Positions 1 through 12,436 are shown, counted from the first letter of the stretch. The stretch: 64,000 bases of DNA from Macrosoma leucophasiata (GCA_036365455.1 JAWQUS010000017.1:4836001-4900000), one strand, 5' to 3'. The notes: a model not told the origin generated them from the letters alone. Program-made: numbers and translations.

Positions 1-749
1 CAGGTGCAGTAAGTATTGACAGACATGTATTCATTGAAAATATACAAATGTTATCCGAATTGGAGAGTGAAAATAAATGTTGGTTGCATATTAATTAACA
101 CTCTCGTTTGAACAAGAGTTTGTCTTAACTGTGATGCTTGAATAAACTTGATATAGATATTTTAGCTATATTAATGGTGCATTTGTACTTCCACTGGTAG
201 CAGAGCTCCTTTGGTGTTGTTCGAGAGTGTTGACATCACTATGTTATGTTATCTATCTTTGGCTCTAGATGGTGGTGTTCATCGCTATCTTTTAAACCAG
301 TGATTCCCAAAGTGGTTCAGATGGACCCCCTGGGATCCATGGGATCGGGATCTACGTAGGCGTGAATAAAAATAATATGGGAATACGATATAAATGAAGC
401 AAGGACCTTCCTTCACGTGACCCTCCTTTCCAACGAAATTAGAAAAAAAATGAAAGGGGTCTACAAGAAAAATATTAATAGACTGGACTATTTCCATAAA
501 TAGTCAGTGATGCTTACAATGCTCTACAAAAGTACAAGGAAAACATGCGACAGTTATTTTAATTGTTTTAAAGGTGTCCAAAAATCTTGCAGTTCCCATG
601 AAATGGAAATGGAATGGATGGCAATTCACCACTGCAGCCAGATTCTGTAGATCCACTCAAACCTGGAATAATATAGATGTGATACCACCTTTAAATCTAA
701 CCCTCTTATTATTTTTTTTAGCTCAAGTCTTGTTTATCCCTTTCTATTC
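1..749. other. No recognised feature
   Basis: AT-rich sequence with no convincing exon, RNA or repeat family. Short open frames here lack coding character. Confidence 0.6.
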
Positions 750-1022
750 ATAGAGCAACACCGGAGGGGAGTAGCCATATGCAGGCTTTCCCCTCTGTCA
801 AAGTACAAGCCCAAATGGGTCTATACCTGTCGCCTAGATGTTTAAATGTGTGCGTGAAATTGTTTCTAAAAGGTTTGAGTTTCGTAGTAATAGACGATTT
901 TTGTAGTGTGCGTGTGTGTCGCACGCATTTCCCCCCGCAAAAAATGACAGAGTGTTTTGCATCGGTAATAAACGCTATGGCTACTCCCCTCCGGTCCGCC
1001 GCGACCGGCGGCCCGTCACAAA
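750..1022. mobile_element. Family C element with inverted GC-rich ends
   Basis: One end reads AGCAACACCGGAGGGGAGTA, the other TACTCCCCTCCGGTCCGCCG. The interior contains TTTAAATGTGTGCGTGAAAT and TAGACGATTTTTGTAGTGTG. Short, non-coding, with inverted ends: a MITE-like element. Confidence 0.82.
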
Positions 1023-1889
1023 GCATCTTATTGCTAAAACGTGTCTAATAATTTGTTTTGCTTCTGTGACGTGTGTTTTGATTATGGGTCATTTATTCCG
1101 TCATCATTCATATTATTTCATCACCGAACGCGAGTACTAAAGTATGTACTGAACAATACCATTTAGCAGCAAATAGATCGTGTCTATAACTGTCTATGCA
1201 CTCGATCTCCAACACAACTCTACTACCAGAAAAAAAAATCTTCTACTAGACATCTTGTTTTGACGAATCGGGAATTTTAGACTGTTGATAGTTACTGCGC
1301 ACCGTCTAATATAGGAGTGAACGTGTAATATAATATTGAGATGTGAATGTTCTAAAATTTAGAACATTTATATGTGGGAAGATTGACGTGTAAAAAGACA
1401 AGAGTTACGCTAGTTTCCGATGTACATTAGTGTAGCAATAAGGGTATAGTAGAGTAGTATAGTGTAAATCTATTGTACATATCAACATTTTGTAACGATC
1501 CGGAGTTTTCCTTTGATGTAAAATCTCTCTTGAACGATAACGTTATCGTTTAGTATGCATTTAAGTTTGGTTTTGTTAATTTTATGAAACGCTTTCGAAT
1601 ACAAGCTTTTCCTAAGTAGATAGTTTGCGTTTTCGTTTTTAAGTAATGGCAGGTTCTGTGTGTGCAATTCATTACGTTAGTTTAGATCTGACTATGAAAT
1701 ATCAAGTGTGGTGGTACCCTGTTGTGAACCGAATCTCTTTGTATACTGTTCTTGAGATGGTAAATTGATCTATGTTTTCTACGGACCAAAGAATATTTTA
1801 GCGTGTTCGACTGGGTAAGTCGTAGTGTCTGATTAGTTTGATCGGTTTTTGTTTATGTATTTTTAGTATCATTGTAAATGTTGGTGACT

Positions 1890-2083
1890 TTTCTTATATA
1901 TAAAATTCTCGTGTCTCAATGTTTGTCTTCGTACTCCTCCGAAACGGCTGGACCGATTTTAACCAAATTTTGCATGCATATTCAGTAGGTCTGAGAATCG
2001 GCTAACATCTATTTTTCATAACATTTTTGGACATTTTTTTTTTAATTTTCTAAGTCGATACGAAGTTTGCCGGGACAGCTAGT
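1890..2083 (+). mobile_element. Non-autonomous Helitron
   Basis: TATATATAAAATTCTCGTGT at the start, CGGCTGGACCGATTTTAACC inside, and GACAGCTAGTT at the end. The CTAG terminus followed by T is the Helitron 3' signature. Confidence 0.75.
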
Positions 2084-4463
2084 TTTACTATAAAATTGAA
2101 TATTGGATTTAACAAACGTAAAAAATCGTATGTGTTCCTCCAAATTGATACCATTTACTAAGCTATAACATTATTTTATATAATGTTTTTCTTTTTTCAA
2201 GAACAGTATACAGATCACTAAAACATTAAAATCACTAAAAAGCTTACACTACAGATACGAATACTAAGTATACATTCGTATAATACCTGTCTTTCCTCCA
2301 TTGTCGAGCTTTTCATTTATTCTAATTTAGTCCCGAAGTACATCTTTTATTCTTTTTCAAATCTGTTTGTAGTATTTATAGGAGTCAACAATATAAAACA
2401 TATTTCCAATAAAATGCATAGGTAATTCATTCGCCAACGTACCTTCTTAATAAACATGACTAATTCAAAAAAATATAATTTGAAAAATATAAATAAATTA
2501 CAGAATCATTACAGACGATATACCGCACTGCAATCACATAATCAATTACCGCCGCATATGGTATGGTACTCATGTTGTCAAAGCGGCCAGTTACCTGATA
2601 ATACGTAGTGTATTCGTATCTGTATTGATAGTCTATAAAATATGTTCTGTTTATTTTGTGTATCTAGTCTGGGTTAGGGACTAAGGGTACATTTTGGTTT
2701 CCGTTCGATTATACACTTTTAAGCAAGGCCGTGATAGATAGATTCATTTTTGATATTTTATTAAAAATATAAACATACTTAATATTCAGTAAAACATATT
2801 CTATTTTTCCTATATTGAAAGCAAGTTAACAAAATGACGTACAAATGGTATGTTCCTAGCCAAAATATATGTTGTTTTCTGGGTATATTAGAATATATTT
2901 AATCCAAATTATGATAAAGTGCTTGCTTTATGTTTGTGCTGAGAAACTAAACAATTTATAATTCAATATAACTCACCGCGGTCCTGCTTTTAGGTGTTGT
3001 AATAATTTCTAAATTTTGTTCGTTCAATCAACAGAATGAGTGAATGAGTTGATATAATTATATGTGGCGTTCGGTAAAAAATTGTGATAATAATATCTTT
3101 TTAAAGAAACAATTTGTGGAGTATAAAACTGAATGATTTTTTTAACAATGATTTTATTGAACCATGTCGAATGTTAGAGTCGAATGAAGATTATAGCAAT
3201 GAAACATAAAAATGCTAAGTAGGCTTTAGTATTTTTATGTTTCTTTAAACTTACTGTCTTTTCAATGCAATTTTGAAAGTACATTGATTTTATGTCATGA
3301 CAAAATTATCAATAAATAATTTTATGAGGCGTTTCTCCACGATCATTATTATTTGAGTCCAACATTTACAAAGCTATAACTCGACCTTTTTCAGGTCGAG
3401 TTTTATAAAGCGACAAAGTGAAAAAAATAATTTTGGTGTCTGATCAACATGTGGTCAAACGATGATATGGATATGGGATGAAATGGTAATTCCTGTGTTA
3501 AGCAACCACCCAATATTATTTATTAATTTCTCGCGTTTTTTTATTTTATAAATGTTTTTAATTAAGGCATTAGTGCACCAGAGAGTGCATGTAACCATTT
3601 AAATCGATGCTGGCGATTCAACATTAACTCAAATTCCATTCATGTTAACGATACCGAAAATTCAATGATACCGAATGAATGATTGAACGATTGATTGAAT
3701 AGGGTTGCTCGCAGGGAGTGCAGTATCGTTTCATACGCATAACCGTTTGGATTAGTGCTTCCGTCGTAGGTTTTCGAATAATGAATGTCTTTTGTATCTT
3801 ACGCTATAGACAGTATTATGTGTTTTGATTTTATGTTCTCGTAACATTTCTGGTGACCAGATTTGATATGTCGTACGCCAGCTAGAATTACAATTGTAAC
3901 ATTTGTATTGAAATATTCGGAAGACTAATTGGTCGTATGTTTCATAGATAAATGTGTTGATGAATTATATAATGTACCAAAGTTTTGTGTAAAAATATGT
4001 TGAAATTTCAAGTTGCGAAATGGAATTTTATCGTGTAATACAATCAATAAACAGAGTTGCATCTCTGTGAGGTAAATAATTAGTTATATGATTTTTGTAC
4101 ACAAAATTTGTTAGTGCTTATAGATTTCCTATAAAATGAATGACCCGGCTAAGAGTGTCAAATGTTGCAAATGTGGTACTAGTTCTATTGTATCATAATA
4201 TTTTTTTTAGGTACCAGTTTCTTCTCATGTTGGGTCTTACTAGTTGTTTGCCATTTACTTACATTTGTAAATATATAGTGGATATCTATAATTTTTATAT
4301 TAAATGAAAATATACATACTATAATCACTTGGTTGTATTATTTTTCCCGTTTGATCGCGATTGCACGTTACATTTCTAAATATGACAGCCTGATTGTAGT
4401 CAAAGCTCTAGGGTCTTATACTAATACCTTAAAGTATCCATACTTGACGTAACTTGAATATAT
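2084..4463. other. Non-coding AT-rich stretch
   Basis: Apart from the hairpin at 3200-3244 and a short inverted repeat (CTCGACC, then CAGGTCGAG) near 3380, nothing is assignable. No open frame of note. Confidence 0.6.
3200..3244. repeat. Hairpin
   Basis: GAAACATAAAAATGCTAA pairs with TTTAGTATTTTTATGTTTC with one imperfect position. Confidence 0.75.
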
Positions 4464-4774
4464 GACGTAACTTCACGCCTGTAATCCCCGAAGGGGTAGG
4501 CAGAGGTAAATGCATGCATTCATTCATACATGCAAACACCCACGACTCGCCGGTTACGTTTTGGCCCATGTAACAGGTGGCGAACCTGTTGCCATCTCCG
4601 GGCACATCACCAAACTCCGGGGTACTGGGAAACATCCAGAAAATGGAAAAATCCCAATAGAAGCAGAGATAAAGGCTTTTAAACCGTTATCTCTAATATC
4701 CCCGACCCGGGCAATCGAACCCAGGACCTCCAGCGTAATAGTAGTGGCCTGCTACCACTACGCTACTGAGGCAG
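4464..4774 (-). mobile_element. Family B SINE with tRNA-derived head, full length
   Basis: On minus it starts CTGCCTCAGTAGCGTAGTGG, carries a box A-like TAGCGTAGTGG and box B GGGTTCGATTG, and has a ~230-bp body. It ends CCCCTTCGGGGATTACAGG then CGTGAAGTTACG. The head is tRNA-like, so RNA polymerase III transcription is inferred. Confidence 0.88.
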
Positions 4775-4927
4775 TTACATATGGCATAAATGGTCATGTA
4801 TGGAATATATGACCATAGTCATAAATATATTTAATTTTGTTGCTGGCCTTGAAACTTCGTTCCGCATTTGAATTAAATAATTTACAGTACCCATCCTACC
4901 ACCACACCCTATTTGTATGTAGCCACC

Positions 4928-5114
4928 TATCTATAATATAAAAATAAGTCAGGTTTACCTTCCTGACGCTGTAACCCCAGAACGCACGAACCGATTTCCA
5001 CGATTTCCACATTTTGCATTCGTTGGAAAGGTCTCGGGCTCTGAGGTTTATAGCAAAGAAAATTCAGGATTATGAAACGAAATCCACGCGGGCCAAGCCG
5101 CGGGCAACAGCTAG
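4928..5114 (+). mobile_element. Non-autonomous Helitron
   Basis: The GC-rich hairpin CGCGGGCCAAGCCGCGGGCA lies a few bases before CAGCTAGT, the expected 3' structure (hairpin, then CTRR, then T). Confidence 0.82.
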
Positions 5115-5443
5115 TTTTTTATAAAATAGCTAGAGTTTTCTTTTCATTCGAGGGTTGCCGATAACCCTTTGGGCCGAATGCATGCTCCAACGTAAAATAC
5201 GCGTGAAAATACAAAAACAACCCTACCACATAAAAAGGGTGTGAATGGAGTGCGTGCGAGCGTTCTCGACTACTGAACAAATTGTACGATCTACAGTGAC
5301 GGTAGCCATGAAATTCCAGACGTTGGGACAGAATTTGAAGCTATACGGTTCAAATTCTGTCTAGTATATAGGTATTGTAAGTACCTAGAAAATGTATGTA
5401 AGATACTATAAGATATAGCCCCGGCTTCGTACGGGTGCAATTA

Positions 5444-5784
5444 GGGGCCGTTCAAGTATTACGTAAGCAGATTTATTACAATTTACTTTACCCCCCCATC
5501 CCCCTTGTCAGCAAAAGTAAGCAAATCTCTTACCCCCCCATGCTATCGTAAACATTTTTCAATTAATATATTGTTTTTTTTTTTAATATCATAATTATAA
5601 TTTTAAAAATAAGAAAATAGATTTAGGAAAGAGATTAGATCCTACTGATGTATTATGTAAATAACTACCGATGACGTAATCATCATCTAGACTCCCCTAC
5701 CCTCCATGTCATCCAAAATAAGCAGAGCAAAGACCCCCCCCCGCCCCTCCATAGTGCTCACGTAATACTTGAACGGCCCCTTAC
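5444..5784. mobile_element. MITE with ends GGGGCCGTTCAAGTATTACG
   Basis: Left end AGGGGCCGTTCAAGTATTAC, right end GTAATACTTGAACGGCCCCT: perfect 20-bp inverted ends. The interior has C-runs and AT-rich sequence. This terminus is, from memory, widespread in insect genomes. Confidence 0.92.
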
Positions 5785-6133
5785 GTGTTAGGTAAAGAAA
5801 TCCCAAAAATTAAAAAAATGGAAACACACACATTACATACATATTTAAAAAAAAAATCAAACAGATAGCTGTTTGAAAATATATATTTTTTGGGGAATGT
5901 GGAATAAAGTTTGTTTAAATGAATATACCTACATAGCGATAAAGTCCTCTATCCTAAATCAATTTTTAATCGACGAAAAAAACGGAGGATTTTCAAAGTT
6001 GACGCGTAGATATATTTTTTTATTTATAGAATTGTAACCGATGCTCAGGAATGGAAAAAAACGGAGTACTGAAAAAATGGAGAAAAATGCATACCTATTG
6101 CATTGCGTATTGCAATGTTTCCGTAAGCATTGG

Positions 6134-6237
6134 GGAGGGGGGTAAGAGCTTTGCTTACTTTTGCTGTCAACGGGGTGGGGGTGTAAATAATTGTAGGTAA
6201 TAAATCTGCTTACGTACTTAATACTTGAACGGTTACC
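6134..6237. mobile_element. Half copy of the GGGGCCGTTCAAG MITE
   Basis: AGAGCTTTGCTTACTTTTGC, CTGCTTACGTACTTAATACT and TGAACGGTTAC match one half of the element at 5.4 kb. Confidence 0.7.
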
Positions 6238-7391
6238 TGTAATGAGTTTTTGTATGTCTTCATGTAGAGACGTAGTCAACCTAATCATAAAATTGTTTGT
6301 AAGAAAAAAAAAAACAAATAAACGATGTGCGATCGAATTGAAACGCAATAACAAACTGTAATTAAGGAAACCTTTTATGTGTCCCACTAATTTACCCGAT
6401 ACATGGTTTCATCATCGGCAAGGACTCGTTGGTAACCCAAAAGAATGTTTACTAGTCCGGGTTTATCTCTACAAATAGAACTTACGATTTTGTTCTAGGT
6501 TTGTTTAGTTTTAAAGTATGGCGCAACAAAAATCTCTTCGTCCCTCGTGTCTGGAAAAGTTGTGGCATTTTTGTAAATATTACGTTAAAATTGCTATGAT
6601 AATAAATTAAATAGCAATTTTATTTATTAATAATAAATTAATAAATAAAATTGCTATGATAATAATAAATTTTCATGTAGGGTAAATTAAAAAAGAAGTG
6701 AAGTTTTAAGTTTGTTTTAGGAAACCTTTTCAGCCCCGCAGCTTCAATCTCGGTATTTGCGGGACTATAACCGTTCAAAGGTGCAGGGGTTCCGGTATTT
6801 GCAGGATATAATAAATATTCGTATATAAGTAAGTATACCTCTATGGCAAGTGATACAATGATCTATCTATCAAAAACTTTTCGCTCTATTTATTACAAGC
6901 ATTTATATTTTTTTAGGTATTTTCAATTGTTGATTGCCTATCACCGATCGCGCTCGTGAGGGGTTGTCTTCAATGTTTTTTTTCAGATCAAATTTTTTTA
7001 TCAGATAGACGGTAATAATTGCGTTAGAAAATCAATAGACATGAACATTCAATATTGAGTAGCACCTAAATAGTTGACTATTTATACCAACATTGTTCGT
7101 GTTATATGTAGTAGGTACGTAGTTATATGATATTCTCTATATAAACCATTCTAAGCTTAAAAGCGTCCATCTCAGCTGTTTCTAACATTTCCGTCTGAGC
7201 GCACCTAGAGACTGAAATATTGTACAAAAGTCAGTTATTTGTTATCTATCTTTAAAACACTGATATAATTAGCCGAAATAATAATTACATTACCTAACAT
7301 AGGTATAAGAATGTAATTTTACAAAGTACCTACTTTTTATCTCTACGTATTTAGGCTCTTTGATAATGATATGTATGTCACATACATATAT

Positions 7392-7421
7392 AACTCGACA
7401 CATACAGTATGTGTCGAGTTT
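7392..7421. repeat. Short perfect hairpin
   Basis: AACTCGACACATAC and GTATGTGTCGAGTT around a 2-base loop. Confidence 0.85.
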
Positions 7422-7496
7422 GTTAGCTGTGTTGTGTGGTCGATGTTATTACCTAACATAGGTATCCTATGTTTAGCAACAATAAACCTAATTGTT

Positions 7497-7830
7497 TTTA
7501 TATTATTTCGCATTTACACATGCTTGTGAAATATATTTTATTTTTAAAGAAAAATGGAAAGAAAAAAATGACTTCAGGCGAGACTCGAACTCGCGGCCTA
7601 CTGGAAATCTAGTCCAGCCGCTCTTCCAATTGAGCTACTGAAGTCCTGACCGATTTGTCAAATCTTTCCTTCACATCTATTGCATTGCTTTCATTTCATA
7701 TTTCATTTTTTTTGGACTTCAGTAGCTCAATTGGAAGAGCGGCTGGACTAGATTCCCAGTAGGCCGCGAGTTCGAGTCTCGCCTGAAGTCAAATTTTTCT
7801 TTCCATTTTTCTATAAAAATAAAACAATAA
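7497..7830. repeat. Head-to-head pair of tRNA-like sequences in a foldback
   Basis: Two copies of the 76-nt tRNA-like sequence face each other: 7570-7645 on minus and 7715-7790 on plus, separated by about 69 bp. The outer flanks are also inverted copies (TTTAAAGAAAAATGGAAAG on the left, its complement on the right). Left of it, the spacer sequence of the 51.9-56.8 kb array continues (ATTATTTCGCATTTACACATG). Confidence 0.9.
7570..7645 (-). tRNA. tRNA-like sequence, best-folding single copy
   Basis: This copy has perfect closing and T stems, box A TAGCTCAATTGG and box B GTTCGAGTC, and a 5-bp CTGGA/TCCAG anticodon stem that would put AGA in the loop. The stem is shifted by one base from the normal position, and the closing stem is one pair longer than usual. 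A Ser(AGA) reading also conflicts with the lack of a long variable arm. More likely a tRNA-derived repeat than a working tRNA gene. Confidence 0.35.
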
Positions 7831-7992
7831 ACCTAACCTATCTAGAAAATTTCCTCAAACAACAATTGATTATTTTCTTACCTACCTAATAAGTATATCT
7901 AATGAATGGTCCAAAGACTTACAATTTACAAATTACGAGTTTTATTATATAAATATCATAATCTTTTCAGTCTTTACCAATTAAAATATTTA

Positions 7993-8124
7993 CCCCCTTA
8001 TTCATAAACGTATTTTAGCTAAAGTGTTGCTAATGTCTCCTTTGTCCTTTTCTACCCTGCATATTTGACAATGCAACTGACATAGCTAAAACGTATCTAA
8101 TGTACGTTTATGAATAAGGGGGTT
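7993..8124. mobile_element. MITE with ends CCCCCTTATTCATAAACGT
   Basis: CCCCCTTATTCATAAACGTA and, at the other side, ACGTTTATGAATAAGGGGG; about 132 bp with TTA/TA flanks, consistent with a TA-targeting family. Confidence 0.9.
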
Positions 8125-8539
8125 AGTCTTTACCTAAATAAAATCGGTGTTTCACAAGGCATACAAATTTTGCGCCGAGCTCCGCACTGATAATGTATTC
8201 AAGGTGTGCTGACTACACCCAGCTTGTAATATAGTAGGATAGGGTTAGCCGGGTACTGTTTGATCTAGTTTAGAACTAGGCTGGGCTAAATTGGGCGCAG
8301 CTGGCTGTACTAAGGAAATAAATAAGATAGGTAAACTACTGCTACAGTTTAGCCTGAGTTATATTGTGAAAACTTTTGTATTTTATCGCCTTTGAAAATA
8401 GAAAATGTCTTGCTATTTTCTATGAGAGTGGCAAATGGGCTTGTACGTTAGTGAATTATGTAAGTAAGCATATAGAAATATTTACAAAGATTTTGATGTC
8501 AACGCAGCGAGTGTATGTAATGAGAATAATGTACTTTAC

Positions 8540-9090
8540 TGGTGATAGAGTTTCAGTGTAGGAGCTCGAGGGCGTAAGCACCACTGCATCACCTAATTTA
8601 TCTGCCACTAAATGGTAGTGTTCAGCACTATCGTGTTCCGGTTACCCCTACTTTGCACTAAAAATATTAAACATGATGATGTTTCGCAACTTGTCGCATA
8701 AAGTATGTATTGCGATAAATGTCTTGTTGGTGCTAGCGTTCGCACTGCTGTCAAACCTATCATTTTTACATGTTTTTTGTGAATGTTGCATCAATGCAAA
8801 CTCACGGTTAGATTATAATGTAATGTATGGTCCCATCATAACTATCACAGAGACATGAAAGCTTAGGTCTCAGGGGTGGCAACAGAGCTCCATTTTGGGC
8901 TCCCACACTTAACTGCGAGTTCGCATCGCATCGCAAATATCTGCGAGCTCGCACGAATACATCGCCTGCGATGCGGTTGTGTGGCCGCCGCTTGACCTCT
9001 GGTTTTGTGTAGACTTTTATAGGCTGCAGTCACCACTTAACATCAAAGTGAGCTGCATGCTTGTTTGCCACCTTCCTTGCATAAAAAAAC
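8540..9090 (+). mobile_element. Family A SINE-like copy, interrupted
   Basis: Family A consensus starts TTTTACTGGTGGTAGAGCTC, runs about 290 bp and ends CATTACATAAAAAA. This copy shows the 5' part at 8540-8653, the middle at about 8820-8900 and the 3' end at about 9000-9090, with unrelated sequence between, so it was interrupted or rearranged. Confidence 0.7.
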
Positions 9091-9288
9091 CTACTAGTTC
9101 TAGACTCTTACTTAGTGCCATCCTCAGAATTTGAAAATGTGACCGGTGAAATTCAGGTATCTTTTTTCCGTGTAGTGTTCCCGTTAATAAAATTGGTGTC
9201 TGCAATGGTTAAAAAGACTCGTCGTCACCCTGAATTTCGATACCTAAGTACATAGGAGATTGTTGAAATACATGTCTGTCCCTCTGTG

Positions 9289-9578
9289 TACTTTTTTTAT
9301 GTAATGGAAGTGGCAAACAAGCATGCAGTTCACAATGATATTAAGTGATGACTGCAGCCTATAGACACCCACAAAAAGACCAAGGTCGAAATGCAGATGC
9401 GTTATCACTCCTGAGGCTTAAGGTGTTATACCTCTGTGCCGGAAATTACAGGGCCGTACATTACCACCTGACCGAAACACGATAGTGCTGAACACTACCA
9501 TTTAGTGGCAAGTATATTAGGCAATGCGGTGCCTACGCCCGCGAGCTTCGTCACTAGAGCTCTGCCACCAGTAAAAAT
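9289..9578 (-). mobile_element. Family A SINE-like copy, near full length
   Basis: The complement runs from CTGGTGGCAGAGCTC through CTGCAGTCATCACTTAA to the CATTACATAAAAAA tail. No coding potential is seen. Confidence 0.88.
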
Positions 9579-9639
9579 TGCATTGTACTTTTCTTCACAA
9601 AGTAAAATGAACAATCTATAGAAGACGCTTGAAAAAATA

Positions 9640-9960
9640 ACGAACAGGCAATGTTTTTATGCAGGTATAAAATCGTGGCTCATACCAGAGACCGTATTTT
9701 TACGGCAAGCGAGTGTGTTTACATTCAGGACAGATTTCCCCTGGGCCCATCCCCTGCCGCGACAATTCGATGGGCCGTTGAACCGCGGGGCCGTAAATCT
9801 TTTTATTGAAGACAGATCTGAGGGAAGGGTTCGGATTTAGTAGACATCAGATTGTAGAGCTTGAAGCTTAGGTAGGACCCATCGTATCTCTTCAAGCCAC
9901 TCGATTTACGAATATATAATTACTTAATCTTATTCGTATCCGATATTAATAATATCTAAA
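9640..9960. other. GC-richer unassigned segment
   Basis: CCCCTGGGCCCATCCCCTGC and GATGGGCCGTTGAACCGCGG stand out from the AT-rich surroundings. Looks like a repeat fragment but has no second copy in the window. Confidence 0.4.
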
Positions 9961-9985
9961 TACCTAGGTAGGTATAATTTTTGAA

Positions 9986-10345
9986 ATGACGTTTGTTAGA
10001 GCCTGTCCAGATGAGGCGTTTTACGCGCGAGTTACAGATTTATTTAAGTTAACCCCCAAAGAAATCTGTAACAAATCGTGGTGCAACCCAGGCTTAGTCT
10101 CACTAAATCCCGAGAACGGCGGGCCCGATTTGACTAATTTTAGTTGTAAAAATATTCGTACAAGTCCAAAGAAGATAGAAAAGAACACAAATGTCATTTT
10201 TTTTACAGGAGCGACATACCTTCTCGCTATAAAGCTCCTTAAAATGAAGAGGAAAAAAAATCTAGCGTCTATTGTTTCGCGCAGACGAGAAGAAAATTAC
10301 AAATACCTATTACAATATTCAGTGCACAATAAAATTACTGAATAG
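9986..10345 (+). CDS. Open frame of 119 codons, not recognised
   Basis: The frame starts at ATG 9986 (MTFVRACPDEAFYARVTDLF) and ends TAG at 10343-10345. The product would be basic, with a Lys/Arg-rich stretch (KMKRKKNL) after a short hydrophobic segment (VIFFTGATYLLAIKLL). I recognise no family, see no splice-linked partner, and the downstream half is AT-rich. It could be a chance frame, an old repeat or a small lineage-specific gene. It is among the longer open frames outside repeats, which is the only reason it is listed. Confidence 0.15.
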   Translation: MTFVRACPDEAFYARVTDLFKLTPKEICNKSWCNPGLVSLNPENGGPDLTNFSCKNIRTSPKKIEKNTNVIFFTGATYLLAIKLLKMKRKKNLASIVSRRREENYKYLLQYSVHNKITE

Positions 10346-10837
10346 GTAAGTACCCGTTTTTGTGGCACATGCTTACAGTTTACATACCTACCTAAGTGTA
10401 CCTATGTAAACTGCGTGTCTACTAAATGTGTATTAAACAAATGCTGTAGAAAGCAAGCAAGTAGGTATTAATTATTTTTTGGCCTTAATAAATCCCCATA
10501 TACGTATACTAGATTTTCAAGCTACGTTCCACTTGGATCCAGCACATTAGCTTTTCACGTCGCGTGCAAACCACTCACGCTGATGGGCCGCGTAATCTGC
10601 ACCGATATTACTTAATGCTTGTAAAGTGCTATGTAAATATGCTCAATGACTGATGAAACCGCTGAGCTGGATTTATCTAATATCTTACAGGCTAGACTGA
10701 TATTTTGATTTAACTAAAGCTATGTTGGAAGTGCATTTAAATCGTGTGAAATTTGTTGTGACTGTAATAATTAATGACGTTATAATTATTGTATTATTTC
10801 GGTCCTTGGTAGTGATTGATCAGCCTTAGTGCTAGTA

Positions 10838-11050
10838 TGTATGTATGTATGTATCTTCACGCCAGGTCCCGAACGGGGTAGGCAGAGAGTGTAGAGCGCC
10901 AGATATCCCGGTTCTGACAAACCTCTCGTGCCTCGTCTACCTTCCTTCGTTGGTCTTCCTGGGCCTCTGCAACCATCCACATTCGCATTGCATATCTGTT
11001 TAGTCATTCGCTCATTCGACATTCTTTCTATATGCCCGAACCATCGGAGT
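10838..11050 (-). mobile_element. LINE 3' end with polymerase C-terminus, family F
   Basis: On minus the frame reads MSNERMTKQICNANVDGC and GRPTKEGRRGTRG, like the C-terminal tail of LINE polymerases. It then runs into CCCGTTCGGGACCTGGCGTG and a (ATAC)n tail. Confidence 0.7.
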
Positions 11051-11297
11051 TGAATGCTAGTAGGTAGTTGGAAATGGTTTAAGTCTTAGATTAAGTGATT
11101 TTTCCAAGAAGATTCTTAGTGGTTCTGGCTTTTGCAACGTGGACGATGTCAATAGCTTATCCAAATCCTGTAAAAGCTTACTTAGGCCTTAAAAAACATA
11201 ACTGGCGTAAAATGGCAAGTATTTGTATTTATTTTACTTTCTATATTTGCTGGAAATATGGCATGAAATTATTTTTGTGTGATTTAGAGTTGACACT

Positions 11298-11522
11298 TTC
11301 CTTGCCGCTAAATAGTAGTGTTCGGCACTATCGTGTTCCGGTCAGGTAGTAATGTACGGCCCTGTAATTTCGGGCACAGAGGCTTAACACCTTAGGCTTC
11401 AGGAGTGATAACGCATCTGCATTTTGACCTTGGTCTTTGTGTAAGTGTCTATAGGCTGCAGTCATCACTTAACTACAATGTGACCTGCATGATTGTTTGC
11501 CACTTTTATTACATAAAAAAAA
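11298..11522 (+). mobile_element. Family A SINE-like copy, 5' truncated
   Basis: Begins at CTTGCCGCTAAATAGTAG in the middle of the consensus and continues to the TTACATAAAAAAAA tail. Confidence 0.85.
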
Positions 11523-11670
11523 GTTAGCAAAACTAATCCATCATCCGAAAATAAATATATATATTTTGTTCTATACAAAATTGTCTGGCAACTAGTAGTC
11601 AGTAAATATTTACAATAAAAGCATTTTTACCCTCCAAATGAATCATAGTTATTTTGATAAAAATATTACA

Positions 11671-11945
11671 TTATCGCATCCATCTCCAAGACTGCAAAAT
11701 GTCTGCCTATAAAAGGCAATAACCGAGCACACACTTAGCGCCGCCAGCAGGCTCGATTGATGGATCTCTTGGGAGCATTCACTGGTTCGAAGATGAATGG
11801 AGCTGAGCGATCCGATTACCGATGATACACGTCTCTTTTGTTTTCTTATTAAACTTTATATTGTGGGGCGCAATGATATTATATTATTATGTTACTATCG
11901 TAACCTCACTGGTGGGGGGCGTAAAGAAAGGAGTGACTAGATGTG
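11671..11945 (+). repeat. Unassigned local repeat, copy 1
   Basis: Contains CCATCTCCAAGACTGCAAAA, CTCGATTGATGGATCTCTTG, GGAGCATTCACTGGTTC, GATCCGATTACCGATGA and ACGTCTCTTTTGTTTTC. A second copy lies about 560 bp on in the same direction. No protein or known RNA recognised. Confidence 0.8.
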
Positions 11946-12227
11946 TAGATATTATAAAAGAATATTGTTTTGATGCCATAATGATTAATGGTGTTTCAGG
12001 ATCTTGACACTACACAGGACCTTGAACCTGTAATTTAACTGATGCATATTTACCAGAAATACTTAAAATATTTTAAGAATCAACCAATGTCGGTCTTGAA
12101 ACACACTGTAGATAGGTACAAAATTATTTTTTCAATTGACTAAGTGAATGGTTAATATTTTTATTACATTTTTTTTTATGGTATCCTCAAACTTACTTAC
12201 CGAATGACAGTGAGACAAATTATATTG

Positions 12228-12436
12228 AAATATCGCACCATCTCCAAAGGCTTAAAATGTCTGCCTAAAAAAACCGAAGGAAACATCGTCGTCTACCGAC
12301 TCGATTGATGGATCACTTGGGAGCATTCACTGGTTCAGTGATGAATGGAGCTGAGCTGCGATCCGATTACCGATGAAACGTCTCTTTTGTTTTCTTTATT
12401 AACATTTATCGTGGTAAGCGTTAAGGAGTGACTTGA
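12228..12436 (+). repeat. Unassigned local repeat, copy 2
   Basis: Same ordered blocks as at 11.67 kb (CTCGATTGATGGATCACTTG, GGAGCATTCACTGGTTC, GATCCGATTACCGATGA, ACGTCTCTTTTGTTTTC). The first ~60 bp and the spacers have diverged more than the core. Confidence 0.8.

Noticed and set aside
1..15. Window starting in an exon (CAGGTGCA then GTAAGT)
   Set aside because: A donor-like GTAAGT is present at 9-14 bp, but only eight bases of putative exon are visible, which is not enough to support a call.
4510..4812. 100-codon plus-strand open frame, near-identical to one at 32559-32852
   Set aside because: Both are readings through family B SINE copies; the similarity is the repeat, not a gene family.
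5959..6387. 142-codon minus-strand open frame
   Set aside because: It crosses a MITE half-copy and homopolymer runs, and is rich in Phe, Ser and Tyr from AT-rich sequence. No domain or splice support.
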